Shown in pieces: positions 7,781 to 14,829 of a stretch of DNA of 23,447 nt (its first letter is position 1; every line of letters begins with the position of its first letter). A program made the position numbers and the translations under genes. The notes below the pieces were generated by a model. It ran no database searches. It was not told the origin of the DNA and saw only the letters and a program-made list of their open reading frames with translations. Source of the stretch: CABQCM01 sp965145485 (GTDB lineage: Bacteria > Bacillota > Clostridia > Oscillospirales > Acutalibacteraceae); NCBI GenBank assembly GCA_965145485.1, contig CBCTCU010000044.1, positions 1-23,447 of the forward strand, written 5' to 3'.

Positions 7781-8373
7781 AGTACAACATTATCGCCATC
7801 GAAAGGGAATACGCCAGCGGCGGGCAGGAGATCGGCCGGAAGACCGCCCAGGCGCTGGGGATCCCATGCTATGGACGGGAAATCCTTGAAATGGCCGCCA
7901 AGCGGGGCGGCAAAACGCCCGATTACCTCGAGCAGCTGGAGGAAACGGCGACCAACAGCCTGTTGTATTCCTTTTATCTGATGTCCCGCCATTCGGCGCA
8001 GGGCAGCGTCATGTCCAACGAGGATGCCCTGTATCTTGCCGAGTGGAAGATCATAGAGGAGCTTGCCAATCAGGGCCCGGCCGTTTTTGTGGGGCGGTGC
8101 GCGTCCTATGTGCTGGGGCAGCGCACCGATTTGCTCAGCGTATTCGTGCGCTCGGATTTTCCCCATCGCATCGAGCGGGCGGTCAAGGAGTACGGGATCG
8201 AACGCGGGCGCGCCGAGTGGACCCTGCGCCGGTGGGATAAGCGCCGCGCCAGCTATTATTCCACCAACACCGGACTAAAATGGGACGACCCGCGCAACTA
8301 CCATCTCGTGCTCGACAGCGGGAAGCTGGGCATTGACGGCTGTGTGTCGCTGCTGCGCTCCTGCGCTGTGTGA
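7777..8373 (+). CDS. Cytidylate kinase-like family protein
   Basis: This 198-residue protein resembles the cytidylate-kinase-like family (Pfam Cytidylate_kin2), common in Clostridia and distinct from the main Cmk. The N-terminal E-R-E-Y-A-S-G-G-Q-E-I-G-R stretch (about 9-21) is the variant phosphate-binding loop. VGRCASYVL (about 105-113) and a basic W-D-K-R-R-A-S-Y-Y segment near 154-162 form the lid and base-contact region. D-S-G near the C-terminus is also typical. The ATG at 7777 has GGAAAGGAG upstream and overlaps the stop of the lipid kinase gene by ATGA, so the two are co-translated. A link between CTP supply and phosphatidate activation to CDP-diacylglycerol is tempting but is inference only. 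The true phosphate acceptor is unknown. Confidence 0.8.
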   Translation: MKYNIIAIEREYASGGQEIGRKTAQALGIPCYGREILEMAAKRGGKTPDYLEQLEETATNSLLYSFYLMSRHSAQGSVMSNEDALYLAEWKIIEELANQGPAVFVGRCASYVLGQRTDLLSVFVRSDFPHRIERAVKEYGIERGRAEWTLRRWDKRRASYYSTNTGLKWDDPRNYHLVLDSGKLGIDGCVSLLRSCAV

Positions 8374-8550
8374 GCGGCGTCCCACCCGAGCCTTACGGCG
8401 GCGCGGCATACGGCCGGGCAAATCCGATCGGCGCGCCTGGCTAAGCCAGCGTCATATGTGCGTTCTGGCGTGCTCACTTCATCCCCGTGGGGCAAAGCGC
8501 GTTCAGCCGCCGGAGGGCGCGCTGCACCCGATCCAGGAAAAGCATTCGTG

Positions 8551-8583
8551 AAAGCCAGCGCCTTTTTAGGCGCTGGCTTTTCT
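8551..8583 (+). terminator. Intrinsic terminator after the kinase pair
   Basis: AAAGCCAGCGCCT (8551-8563) and AGGCGCTGGCTTT (8568-8580) form a perfect 13-bp stem with a TTTT loop, and the T run reaches 8581. It lies 177 nt beyond the stop of the cytidylate kinase-like gene; the stretch between shows no gene. Confidence 0.9.
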
Positions 8584-8999
8584 CACGGCCTTATAGGCCT
8601 CTGCGCAAGTCCACCTGCTTAGGGGCAGATTGAAGCCCCGGCCCGGTTGGAGGAGGTATCCCGCAATACCCACGCGCTTCCAGCGTCGGGGCAAGCGAGC
8701 CGCAAACGAGAGAAGCGACGCGTCGATCGTTTGTGTTACCTGGTGGACGCACTGTGCTTCCTTGGCCCCAAATAGTTCTCAGGGCTGTCGCAGCCCGCCG
8801 GTTCCATGGTGAGGATGGTGGTTCAGGAAAGGTGGATTGCACCCATCCGCCGCTCTGAAGATGGTTGCGACGTGTGGCCGGACCGGGCGCGCCAAACCAA
8901 ACGGCGGCCGGATATGCTCCACCGGGGAAGAGCGCAGGCGCTCAGGGGGGCAAAGCGCGTACCCTTGGCGGAATTTGCGCGGTCGTCCGATACCGAGGC
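8584..8999. other. GC-rich gap, no gene supported
   Basis: Small open frames occur on both strands without ribosome binding sites or recognisable products. One local hairpin is notable: CAAACGA (8703-8709) pairs with TCGTTTG (8727-8733) and encloses the perfect palindrome CGACGCGTCG (8716-8725). The 14-mer GGGGCAAAGCGCGT at 8947-8960 also occurs at 8489-8502. This may be decayed coding sequence. Confidence 0.4.
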
Positions 9000-9028
9000 T
9001 TGACGGTGAAGCGGGCGGATGGTACAAT
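9000..9028 (+). promoter_or_regulatory. Promoter of the nucleosidase-spoVB unit
   Basis: TTGACG (9000-9005) and TACAAT (9023-9028) are 17 nt apart, one base off consensus each. The expected start near 9035 leaves a 50-nt leader before the ATG at 9085. Confidence 0.8.
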
Positions 9029-9084
9029 ATGACACATCATGGGAATAAAATCGAATTTGGTTGGTTGACGAAAGAGGAATCATT

Positions 9085-9807
9085 ATGCCAAAAACATGGA
9101 AGGTAGGCGTGGTGGTGTCCGACGAGGGGGAATTTGCCCCGATCGAAGGGTACCGGCCGCACGGCGTACAACAAATACGCGAGGTCTGGCAGGGTTACCG
9201 CAGCGTGCTCCTGTCGTCGCTCGAAGATGGGGCAAACCTCGAGATGAGGGTCGTGCTGTGCGGCATCGGGTTGGCCAATGCGGCGGCGGCCACTGCATTT
9301 TTGATTGCCGACGGCGCAGACTATATTTGCAATGAGGGGCTGTCGGGCGCGTTGCAGGGACTGGCGCGGGGCGAGCTTGTGGTTGGCGACGGGTTTGTCC
9401 AGCACGATTTTGACGCCACCGGCCTTGGGTACGAAAGAGGTCAGGTTTGCGGCCAGCCGGTTTTGTTGCCGGTCTGCGGCGATCTGACCGCCCGTTTCTG
9501 CGCCCTGCACCCCGAGCTGAAAACCGGACGCCTCGTGAGCGGGGACGAATTTATCTGCTCCAAAGAAAAGAAAAATCGGCTCATCGACGATTTTGACGCG
9601 CTGGCCTGCGATATGGAGTCATCGGCAGTGGCGGTGACCTGCCTTCGCAGCGGGGTGCCTTTCTTAGTCGTACGGCAGGCGGCCGACGACGCGTCCGAGC
9701 AGGCGGCCGAGGTTTACCGCGAGATCAACGATTCGCTCTACCAGGGCGTGATCGCGTTGCTGTTTGAGAGTATGCGCGCGCTCATAAAAGAGGACAGGAC
9801 GGCATAA
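9085..9807 (+). CDS. MTA/SAH nucleosidase-family protein
   Basis: This 240-residue protein belongs to the purine nucleoside phosphorylase/MTAN fold. In E. coli MtnN the enzyme hydrolyses 5'-methylthioadenosine and S-adenosylhomocysteine to adenine plus the thio-sugar, in the methionine salvage and methyl cycles. The three catalytic positions can be aligned by eye: Glu16 (in S-D-E-G-E-F, matching Glu12), Glu178 (in C-D-M-E-S-S, the ribose-binding motif) and Asp201 (in R-Q-A-A-D, matching Asp197). The glycine-rich strand C-G-I-G-L-A-N-A is also conserved in pattern. Because the rest is diverged, a different 6-aminopurine nucleoside substrate such as a futalosine-type compound is possible. The ATG at 9085 is chosen over an in-frame TTG at 9061 because AAAGAGGA ends 6 nt upstream. 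It leads the unit into the flippase gene 59 nt downstream. Confidence 0.8.
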   Translation: MPKTWKVGVVVSDEGEFAPIEGYRPHGVQQIREVWQGYRSVLLSSLEDGANLEMRVVLCGIGLANAAAATAFLIADGADYICNEGLSGALQGLARGELVVGDGFVQHDFDATGLGYERGQVCGQPVLLPVCGDLTARFCALHPELKTGRLVSGDEFICSKEKKNRLIDDFDALACDMESSAVAVTCLRSGVPFLVVRQAADDASEQAAEVYREINDSLYQGVIALLFESMRALIKEDRTA

Positions 9808-9866
9808 AATGATCTGACGCATGCCGGCCAAAGCGGCGACGGCGACCTAAGGGGGGAGCGAAGGGA

Positions 9867-11564
9867 TTGAAAAATAAAAAGCAAAGCTTCTTGGAAGGCG
9901 CGATGATACTGGTCATCGCCACCGGCCTGGTCAAGGTTATCGGCGCGCTGTTTAAAATCCCGTTGGGCGTGGTGCTCGACACGGTTGCGTATGGCTATTA
10001 TCAAAATGCGTATGACCTTTATCTTCCCATTTATTCCCTCGCCATGGCGGGGCTTCCGATCGCGGTGTCCCGCATGGTGGCCGACAGTGTGGCGAGAAAC
10101 CGCTATCGCGACGCGCGGCAGGTTTTTCGTATCGCCCGCAGGGCTTTTCTGATCTCGGGCGTCGCCGGCTTCGTCATCATGCTGGCGGCCGCCTATCCGT
10201 ATGTGTGGAGCATTGGCGGCAAGGTCGAGGTCATCCCGAGCATTTTAGCCGTCGCGCCCTCCATTTTGTGCTGTTGTATCATGTCCTCCTACCGCGGTTA
10301 TTACGAGGGCCTGCGCAACATGACCCCCACCGCCGTTTCCCAGGTCATCGAGGCGCTGGGTAAGCTGGTGCTCGGGCTGGGGTTTGTTTTTATCGCCCAG
10401 AAAATTGGCCTGCCCGCCCCCTATCAGGCGGCGGGCGCCATACTGGGCGTGACCATCGGCACCCTGCTGGGGGCGATCTACCTCAAAATCCGCCATCGGG
10501 TGACGGGGGACGGCATCACAAGGGAAAACCTGATGCTGTCGCCGGCGCCCATGCCTGCGGGCCGGGTGCTCCGCATGCTGGCTGTCATCGCCATCCCGGT
10601 TGTATTCGGCTCGATGGCAAACCAGATCGCCAGCCTGATTGACTCGGTCACCGTGCAAAACCGCCTGTCCTACATTGTCGAGCAGGTCGGCATGGGGATG
10701 GGGGATATCTATCCCGACATGATCCCCGAGCTCCGGCAGGACTATGCGACCGACGCTGAAATCCTCTCCCACATCCCCACCTATCTGTACGCCTGCTATA
10801 AGGGGTACGCCTTTACCATTTTTAACCTGGTCCCCACCATTACCTCGGTCATCGGCGTTAGCGCGCTGCCCGCGCTGACGACGGCGTGGGCTTCCCGCAG
10901 CCGCAGGGCGGTGCGCTCGAGCGTCGAGTCGGTGCTGCGCATCACCTCCATCGTCGCCTTCCCATGCGGGCTGGGCATGTCGGTGCTCTCGGGCGAGATT
11001 TTGAACCTGTTGTTCCACAACAAGCCGGTGGGGGCGGCCATCGCGGCGCCCAATCTCTTTATCATGGGCTTCGCCGCCATATTCTCCGGGCTTTGCATGC
11101 CGATCACCAATATGCTGCAGGCCATCGGACGGCAGAAGATTCCGGTGCGGAATCTCATCGTGGGCGCCATATTAAAAATTGTCATCAACTTTTTCCTGGT
11201 GGGCATCCCGACGGTCAACATCCACGGCGCGTCGGTGGGCACGCTGGTGTGTTATATCTATATGTTTGTCATGAATTTCTACGCGCTGTGCAAATACACC
11301 AAGCTCATTCCCAACCTGCTGCGCACCTTCCTCAAGCCCCTGCTCTCCGGGCTCTTTTGCGCGGCGGCGGCCTGGGCGGCCAGCGGGTTGCTGACCGGCC
11401 GGCTTCCGGATACGGTTGTGACCATCCTCTCCATCGTGATCGCTGGGATCATCTACCTCATTTCCCTGGTATTGCTTCGCGTTTTGACCAAAGATGATAT
11501 TTTAATGCTGCCAAAAGGTAAAAAAATTGCTAAAACACTTGAAAAATTGCATTGGATAGGGTAA
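9867..11564 (+). CDS. SpoVB/MurJ-like lipid-linked oligosaccharide flippase
   Basis: This 565-residue, very hydrophobic protein has about 14 membrane helices and fits the MOP-superfamily polysaccharide flippases (SpoVB, YabM, YkvU, MurJ). These move lipid-linked sugar or peptidoglycan precursors outward across the membrane during wall, spore cortex or capsule synthesis. The opening F-L-E-G-A-M-I-L-V-I-A-T and the V-K-V-I-G-A-L-F-K-I-P-L segment at about residues 20-31 are typical of the SpoVB branch. The start is a TTG at 9867 behind a long AAGGGGGGAG purine run. It precedes mazG, HU and rqcP, the same order as yabM-yabN-yabO of Bacillus, where yabM is the spoVB paralogue. The exact lipid cargo is not visible. 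Confidence 0.85.
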   Translation: MKNKKQSFLEGAMILVIATGLVKVIGALFKIPLGVVLDTVAYGYYQNAYDLYLPIYSLAMAGLPIAVSRMVADSVARNRYRDARQVFRIARRAFLISGVAGFVIMLAAAYPYVWSIGGKVEVIPSILAVAPSILCCCIMSSYRGYYEGLRNMTPTAVSQVIEALGKLVLGLGFVFIAQKIGLPAPYQAAGAILGVTIGTLLGAIYLKIRHRVTGDGITRENLMLSPAPMPAGRVLRMLAVIAIPVVFGSMANQIASLIDSVTVQNRLSYIVEQVGMGMGDIYPDMIPELRQDYATDAEILSHIPTYLYACYKGYAFTIFNLVPTITSVIGVSALPALTTAWASRSRRAVRSSVESVLRITSIVAFPCGLGMSVLSGEILNLLFHNKPVGAAIAAPNLFIMGFAAIFSGLCMPITNMLQAIGRQKIPVRNLIVGAILKIVINFFLVGIPTVNIHGASVGTLVCYIYMFVMNFYALCKYTKLIPNLLRTFLKPLLSGLFCAAAAWAASGLLTGRLPDTVVTILSIVIAGIIYLISLVLLRVLTKDDILMLPKGKKIAKTLEKLHWIG

Positions 11565-11567
11565 AAT
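11539..11567 (+). promoter_or_regulatory. Promoter inside the end of the flippase gene, for mazG
   Basis: TTGAAA (11539-11544) and TAAAAT (11562-11567) are 17 nt apart, and the -10 box overlaps the flippase stop codon. Transcription from near 11574 would begin with a weak hairpin, AAACCC (11576-11581) with GGGTTT (11593-11598), before the mazG start. Confidence 0.6.
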
Positions 11568-11637
11568 AGCGCTGTAAACCCGCTGATATCAAGGGTTTTT
11601 GGTTTTTGACCGGCCATGGAAGGGGTGTGCGGGGAGC

Positions 11638-12447
11638 GTGCCGCAGGACTTTACGTTCAAAGACAGGTATACGATGGATGATCTGCTGGAGATTATGAAG
11701 CTGCTTCGTTCTCCCGGCGGTTGCCCCTGGGATCGGGAACAGGATCATCACACCATCCGGCGCAATCTGATTGAAGAAGCCTATGAGGCGGTCGAGGCCA
11801 TTGATCTGGAGGATCGCGAGGCGCTGTGCGAGGAGCTGGGCGATGTGCTGCTCCAGGTGGTCTTTCACAGCCGCATGGCGCAGGAGGCGGGCGAGTTTAC
11901 TTTCGACGACGTCTGCGACGGTATCTGCCACAAGCTGATCGAGCGTCATCCCCATGTGTTTGGCGAGGTTCAGGTCGACGGCGCCGACGAGGTGCTCAGC
12001 AACTGGGAGGCCATCAAGCAAAAAACCAAAAAGCAGGATACCGCCACCCAGACCCTGCAAGCCGTGCCCAAGGTGTTCCCCGCCCTGATGCAGGCGCAAA
12101 AGGTGCAAAAGCGGGCGGCTAAGGCCGGGCTTGACTGGGAGGAGATCGGCGGGGCTTTCTCCAAGCTGGAGGAGGAATGCGCTGAATTGCGTCAGGCCTG
12201 TGACCAGGGGGCGGCCGACCGGATGGCCGAGGAAATGGGCGATGTGCTCTTTGCCGCCGTTAACGTCAGCCGGTTTGCCCACATTGACGCCGAGGAGGCG
12301 CTCCAGGGCGCGACGGAAAAATTCATACGCCGGTTTGCCCAGGTGGAGCAGTTGGCTGCCGGGCAGGGGCTGGACATGAAACATGCTTCGCCTGCCGAGC
12401 TCGACCCATTGTGGGATCAGGCCAAGGGGCTCGATAAGGGGAAATAA
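11638..12447 (+). CDS. mazG: Nucleoside triphosphate pyrophosphohydrolase MazG
   Basis: This is a tandem-domain MazG, which hydrolyses nucleoside triphosphates to monophosphates and pyrophosphate, removing damaged or excess nucleotides. The diagnostic L-R-S-P-G-G-C-P-W-D-R-E-Q opening is followed in the first domain by E-E-A-Y-E and E-E-L-G-D, the EExxE and ExxD metal ligands. The second domain repeats the pattern with E-E-E-C-A-E and E-E-M-G-D. From the GTG at 11638 it has 269 residues, near the usual 260-280. That start is preferred because homologous clostridial proteins begin a few residues before the D-L-L-E-I-M helix, but its ribosome binding site is distant (GGAAGGGG at 11618-11625). 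An ATG at 11673 is an alternative. Bacillus YabN carries an extra N-terminal methylase domain that is absent here. Confidence 0.92.
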   Translation: MPQDFTFKDRYTMDDLLEIMKLLRSPGGCPWDREQDHHTIRRNLIEEAYEAVEAIDLEDREALCEELGDVLLQVVFHSRMAQEAGEFTFDDVCDGICHKLIERHPHVFGEVQVDGADEVLSNWEAIKQKTKKQDTATQTLQAVPKVFPALMQAQKVQKRAAKAGLDWEEIGGAFSKLEEECAELRQACDQGAADRMAEEMGDVLFAAVNVSRFAHIDAEEALQGATEKFIRRFAQVEQLAAGQGLDMKHASPAELDPLWDQAKGLDKGK

Positions 12448-12510
12448 TCGCGTGCAATTCTCAGGCGGGGATTTTGCCTGTGGAATAATAAAAAAATGGA
12501 GGAATTTACA

Positions 12511-12786
12511 ATGAACAAGACCGAACTCATTGCTGCGGTAGCGGAAAAAGCCGATGTTTCTAAAAAGGACGCCGAGAAGGCGGTTGCTGCTGTGATTGAT
12601 GCGATTACGGAGGAGCTGGTGGCCGGCGGTAAGGTTCAGCTCGTCGGTTTCGGTACCTTTGAGGTGCGTGCCCGCGCCGAGAGAAAGGGCCGCAACCCGC
12701 AGACCAAAGAGGAGATCACCATTGCTGCTTCCAAGCTGCCGGTGTTTAAAGCTGGTAAAGCCCTGAAGGACGTTGTGGACAACTAA
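12511..12786 (+). CDS. hup: HU-family DNA-binding protein
   Basis: This 91-residue protein is a textbook HU: an N-terminal helical dimer part (M-N-K-T-E-L-I through about residue 40), the G-F-G-T-F-E-V core strand, and the DNA-embracing arm with R-K-G-R-N-P-Q-T-K-E. It packs and bends DNA as a dimer throughout the nucleoid. The ATG at 12511 is used rather than the upstream ATG at 12496, because GGAGGA at 12498-12503 lies 7 nt before it and HU proteins begin with M-N-K. Codons are typical of a well-expressed gene. It sits between mazG and rqcP, an arrangement frequent in Clostridia, and is closed by a terminator. Confidence 0.96.
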   Translation: MNKTELIAAVAEKADVSKKDAEKAVAAVIDAITEELVAGGKVQLVGFGTFEVRARAERKGRNPQTKEEITIAASKLPVFKAGKALKDVVDN

Positions 12787-12802
12787 TCGTATTTGTGAAT
12801 CC

Positions 12803-12833
12803 GAGCCGGCCTTAGCAGGCCGGCTCTGTTTTT
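12803..12833 (+). terminator. Intrinsic terminator after HU
   Basis: GAGCCGGCCT (12803-12812) and AGGCCGGCTC (12817-12826) form a perfect 10-bp stem with a TAGC loop, then TGTTTTT. The T run abuts the rqcP ribosome binding site AGGAGG at 12834-12839, so rqcP probably depends on read-through past this hairpin. Confidence 0.92.
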
Positions 12834-12844
12834 AGGAGGTCATG

Positions 12845-13090
12845 ATGCGGCTGGACAAATATCTCAAAATATCCCGGCTGATCAAGCGCCGCACGGTGGC
12901 GAACGAGGCCTGCGACGCCGGGCGCGTGACGGTCAACGGCAAAACGGCGCGCGCGTCATACGACGTCAAGGTAGGCGACCGGCTGGAGCTTCACCTCGGG
13001 CAGCGTCCGCTGGTCGTGGAGGTGCTGGCGGTCAATGAGTACGCCAAAAAAGAGGAGGCCGCGCTGCTCTATCGCGTGGTGGAAGACTGA
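12845..13090 (+). CDS. rqcP: S4-domain RNA-binding protein RqcP (YabO-like)
   Basis: This 81-residue protein is almost entirely one S4 RNA-binding domain, with the signature M-R-L-D-K-Y-L-K-I-S-R-L-I-K-R-R at its start and the G-R-V-T-V-N-G-K loop near 25-32. It matches RqcP/YabO, which works with RqcH on stalled 60S-type (50S) subunits to add C-terminal alanine tails to stuck nascent chains. The ATG at 12845 is preferred because AGGAGG ends 5 nt upstream; the ATG at 12842 would be only 2 nt away. In Bacillus yabP, yabQ and divIC follow. Here a strong hairpin follows and the next genes are regulators on the other strand, so the usual sporulation neighbours are missing. Confidence 0.93.
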   Translation: MRLDKYLKISRLIKRRTVANEACDAGRVTVNGKTARASYDVKVGDRLELHLGQRPLVVEVLAVNEYAKKEEAALLYRVVED

Positions 13091-13102
13091 CGATAGGAAA
13101 GT

Positions 13103-13136
13103 AACGGGCAGACGAAAATCATTTCGTCTGCCCGTT
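13103..13136. terminator. Strong hairpin between rqcP and araC, probably bidirectional
   Basis: AACGGGCAGACGAAA (13103-13117) and TTTCGTCTGCCCGTT (13122-13136) form a perfect 15-bp stem with a 4-nt loop. The T runs on either side are weak, but the position between convergent genes (rqcP rightward, araC leftward) fits a shared terminator. Confidence 0.8.
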
Positions 13137-13202
13137 CGTTGTTGGAATGCCTTGCCGTACAAGAAGGAAGGGGGAAGAAACTTCCATGGGCTCCGCTCCG
13201 GC

Positions 13203-14198
13203 TTACTGGTACCGCCTGCGGTATTGCGTCGGCAGCATATCCATCCTTTCCTTAAAGGCTTTGGTAAACTTGCCCTGTGTTTCATACCCGACCTGCTGCG
13301 CGATATCAGCGATCGAAGCCCCGGTGGTGCGCAAAAGCTCCGCAGCTCTCTCAATACGGCGCTGCTTCATGTAGGTGGCGATGGGCAGGCCATATACGGC
13401 TTTGAATACGGATTTCAGTGTCGAGGTGTTGAGCAGATATTTCCTCGACAGCTCCTCGATGGTAATCCGGCGATCCAAATGTCCGACCAGCTCCTGATGG
13501 ATTTCCTTAATCAGCTCGGTCTGCTGGGATGGATATCGATTGCCCTCGATATGCTTTTCGGCGTCCCACTGGCTCAAAAACAACAACATTTCCTGCGCCT
13601 TCAGTTTATAGTAGGGGATGCGCAACGGCTCGTCCAGGCCGTAGAGAACCGAAAAAATCCGATCAATTTCCCTGCACGAGGGGATGGCGTAGGGTTTGTC
13701 ACCAGCGCAGAGTGTTTCGTACAGCCTTTTGGCGTCCACCCCCGCCTCCTTCATGATGGGCACGGGGTGTCTGGCAAGCTTTTCTAAATCCATGGCGATG
13801 GCAATACCCTCATAATACCCCAGCGGGAGGGTCATTTCCGAATCTGCGCAGCAGCACATGGAGTGCAGGCACAAATCTCCCTCCCCCAGATAGACCGCAA
13901 CGCCGCCGCGCATGTTCCACCCGATCCTTCCCAGGCGGCAGTGGTGAATTTCCAGCACCGGGCGCAAGGCCGGATGATGGAAGGAAACCTGATGCGCCAG
14001 ATATTGATGAAAGGAGACCTCGATGCCGGGGAAAATCGAAAAGGATTCGATCCTCCCCTTGCCCTGCGACTGCACGCGCAGATGCTCTGTCAACGGCGGC
14101 TGGGCGCCGCCGCATCCATGCCGCCGGTCGATCACAAAAGCGCCGTCGTCCAAATCACGCAATGCTGTTTCCATCGAGAGGAAGGAAGCGTCTTTCAT
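13203..14198 (-). CDS. AraC-family transcriptional regulator
   Basis: This 331-residue protein ends in an AraC/XylS double helix-turn-helix at about 235-331. It includes I-T-I-E-E-L-S-R-K-Y, the linker R-R-I-E-R-A-A-E-L-L and the second helix pair A-S-I-A-D-I-A-Q-Q-V-G-Y, which are hallmark positions. The N-terminal 200 residues should sense a signal; they resemble the domain often found in clostridial AraC regulators beside ABC or metal genes. Odd: a Cys cluster at 110 and 115-117 beside His112. The ATG at 14198 is chosen because GAGGTG lies 5 nt upstream; a GTG at 14210 is less likely since it overlaps that site. It follows arsR by 22 nt in the same direction, so the two are co-transcribed. 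Its target could be the nearby metal exporter or a distant transporter. Confidence 0.9.
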   Translation of the reverse strand: MKDASFLSMETALRDLDDGAFVIDRRHGCGGAQPPLTEHLRVQSQGKGRIESFSIFPGIEVSFHQYLAHQVSFHHPALRPVLEIHHCRLGRIGWNMRGGVAVYLGEGDLCLHSMCCCADSEMTLPLGYYEGIAIAMDLEKLARHPVPIMKEAGVDAKRLYETLCAGDKPYAIPSCREIDRIFSVLYGLDEPLRIPYYKLKAQEMLLFLSQWDAEKHIEGNRYPSQQTELIKEIHQELVGHLDRRITIEELSRKYLLNTSTLKSVFKAVYGLPIATYMKQRRIERAAELLRTTGASIADIAQQVGYETQGKFTKAFKERMDMLPTQYRRRYQ

Positions 14199-14220
14199 AA
14201 CACACCTCACAGCCGCCGGC

Positions 14221-14586
14221 TTATTGATCGGATGGACAGGAGATTTCCACCATCTTCTCGATCATCAGGTGCAGAAGCTGCGCCTGTTCGGTATCGGCGG
14301 CCTTATAATATACCTCTTTTCCATCCCGGCGGCTTACGATAAGGCCGCTGCTTTTGAGCTGCCGCAAATGATGGGATATGGCGGGGCTGCTCATACCGAC
14401 AAACGACGACAGGTTGATGACGCATTCTTCGCAGTGGCACAGCAGCCAGAAGATGCGAATGCGGTTGCCATCGCAAAGCTGCTTGAAAATATCAGACACA
14501 ACCTGAAAATCCTCCACCTTGGGCATGTGGTCGAGTTGTTGTTCCATACGCTGCCCATGGTCGTGCGGCAGGGATATACGATCCAT
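14221..14586 (-). CDS. ArsR/SmtB-family metalloregulator
   Basis: This 121-residue winged-helix protein belongs to the ArsR/SmtB family, dimeric repressors that leave DNA when they bind metal ions. The region L-L-C-H-C-E-E-C-V-I-N-L (48-59) occupies the helix that in CadC/ArsR carries the ELCVCDL metal box. The recognition helix S-S-P-A-I-S-H-H-L-R-Q-L-K (66-78) and wing R-R-D-G-K-E-V-Y-Y (86-94) are clear. Candidate ligands are Cys50, Cys52 and Cys55, with His8, His10 and His20 at the N-terminus; the second Cys of the CadC pair is Ile57. The ATG at 14586 has AGGAGGG upstream; a longer frame upstream is Pro/Gly-rich and is rejected. With an HMA protein and P1B-type ATPase facing away 0.9 kb off, control of Zn/Cd/Pb export is the likely job. 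Confidence 0.9.
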   Translation of the reverse strand: MDRISLPHDHGQRMEQQLDHMPKVEDFQVVSDIFKQLCDGNRIRIFWLLCHCEECVINLSSFVGMSSPAISHHLRQLKSSGLIVSRRDGKEVYYKAADTEQAQLLHLMIEKMVEISCPSDQ

Positions 14587-14786
14587 CCAACATTCCCTCC
14601 TGTTGCAATATCGTGGCGGTTTCGGCACAGCGGCCGTTTTTGGTAACCCAAGCGGTAAGAATGGGGAGGGCCCGGGCTCGGCCTTCCCTCCCGGGACAGG
14701 GCTGCCCCAACCCCATGCGCGAATGGGCTTGCCGGGTTGCACAGCGGATAGGCTTATGCCTCAAAGTGAAAACAATACCGTGATTG
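14587..14786 (-). other. Leader of arsR, no gene supported
   Basis: The stretch between the predicted start site and arsR contains no convincing frame. The open reading frame that runs upstream from arsR is in phase but is rich in Gly and Pro and lacks a ribosome binding site, while the ATG at 14586 has one. A stable hairpin is possible at 14664-14692. Confidence 0.4.
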
Positions 14787-14815
14787 ATTATAGCACGATG
14801 GATGCGGAGTGTGAA
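14787..14815 (-). promoter_or_regulatory. Likely promoter of arsR-araC
   Basis: Read on the minus strand, TTCACA (14815-14810) and TATAAT (14792-14787) are 17 nt apart. Transcription would start near 14780 and give a leader of about 195 nt before arsR. That leader contains a GC-rich hairpin, GGGAGGG (14664-14670) with CCCTCCC (14686-14692). Confidence 0.55.
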
Positions 14816-14829
14816 GGGCATTCGGCCCG

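Noticed and set aside
8489..8960. 14-bp direct repeat GGGGCAAAGCGCGT as ends of a mobile element
   Set aside because: No transposase or further similarity surrounds the two copies; a single short GC-rich match may be chance.
14587..14742. N-terminal extension of the ArsR protein
   Set aside because: The extension is Pro/Gly-rich without a ribosome binding site, while the ATG at 14586 follows AGGAGGG and gives the usual family length.
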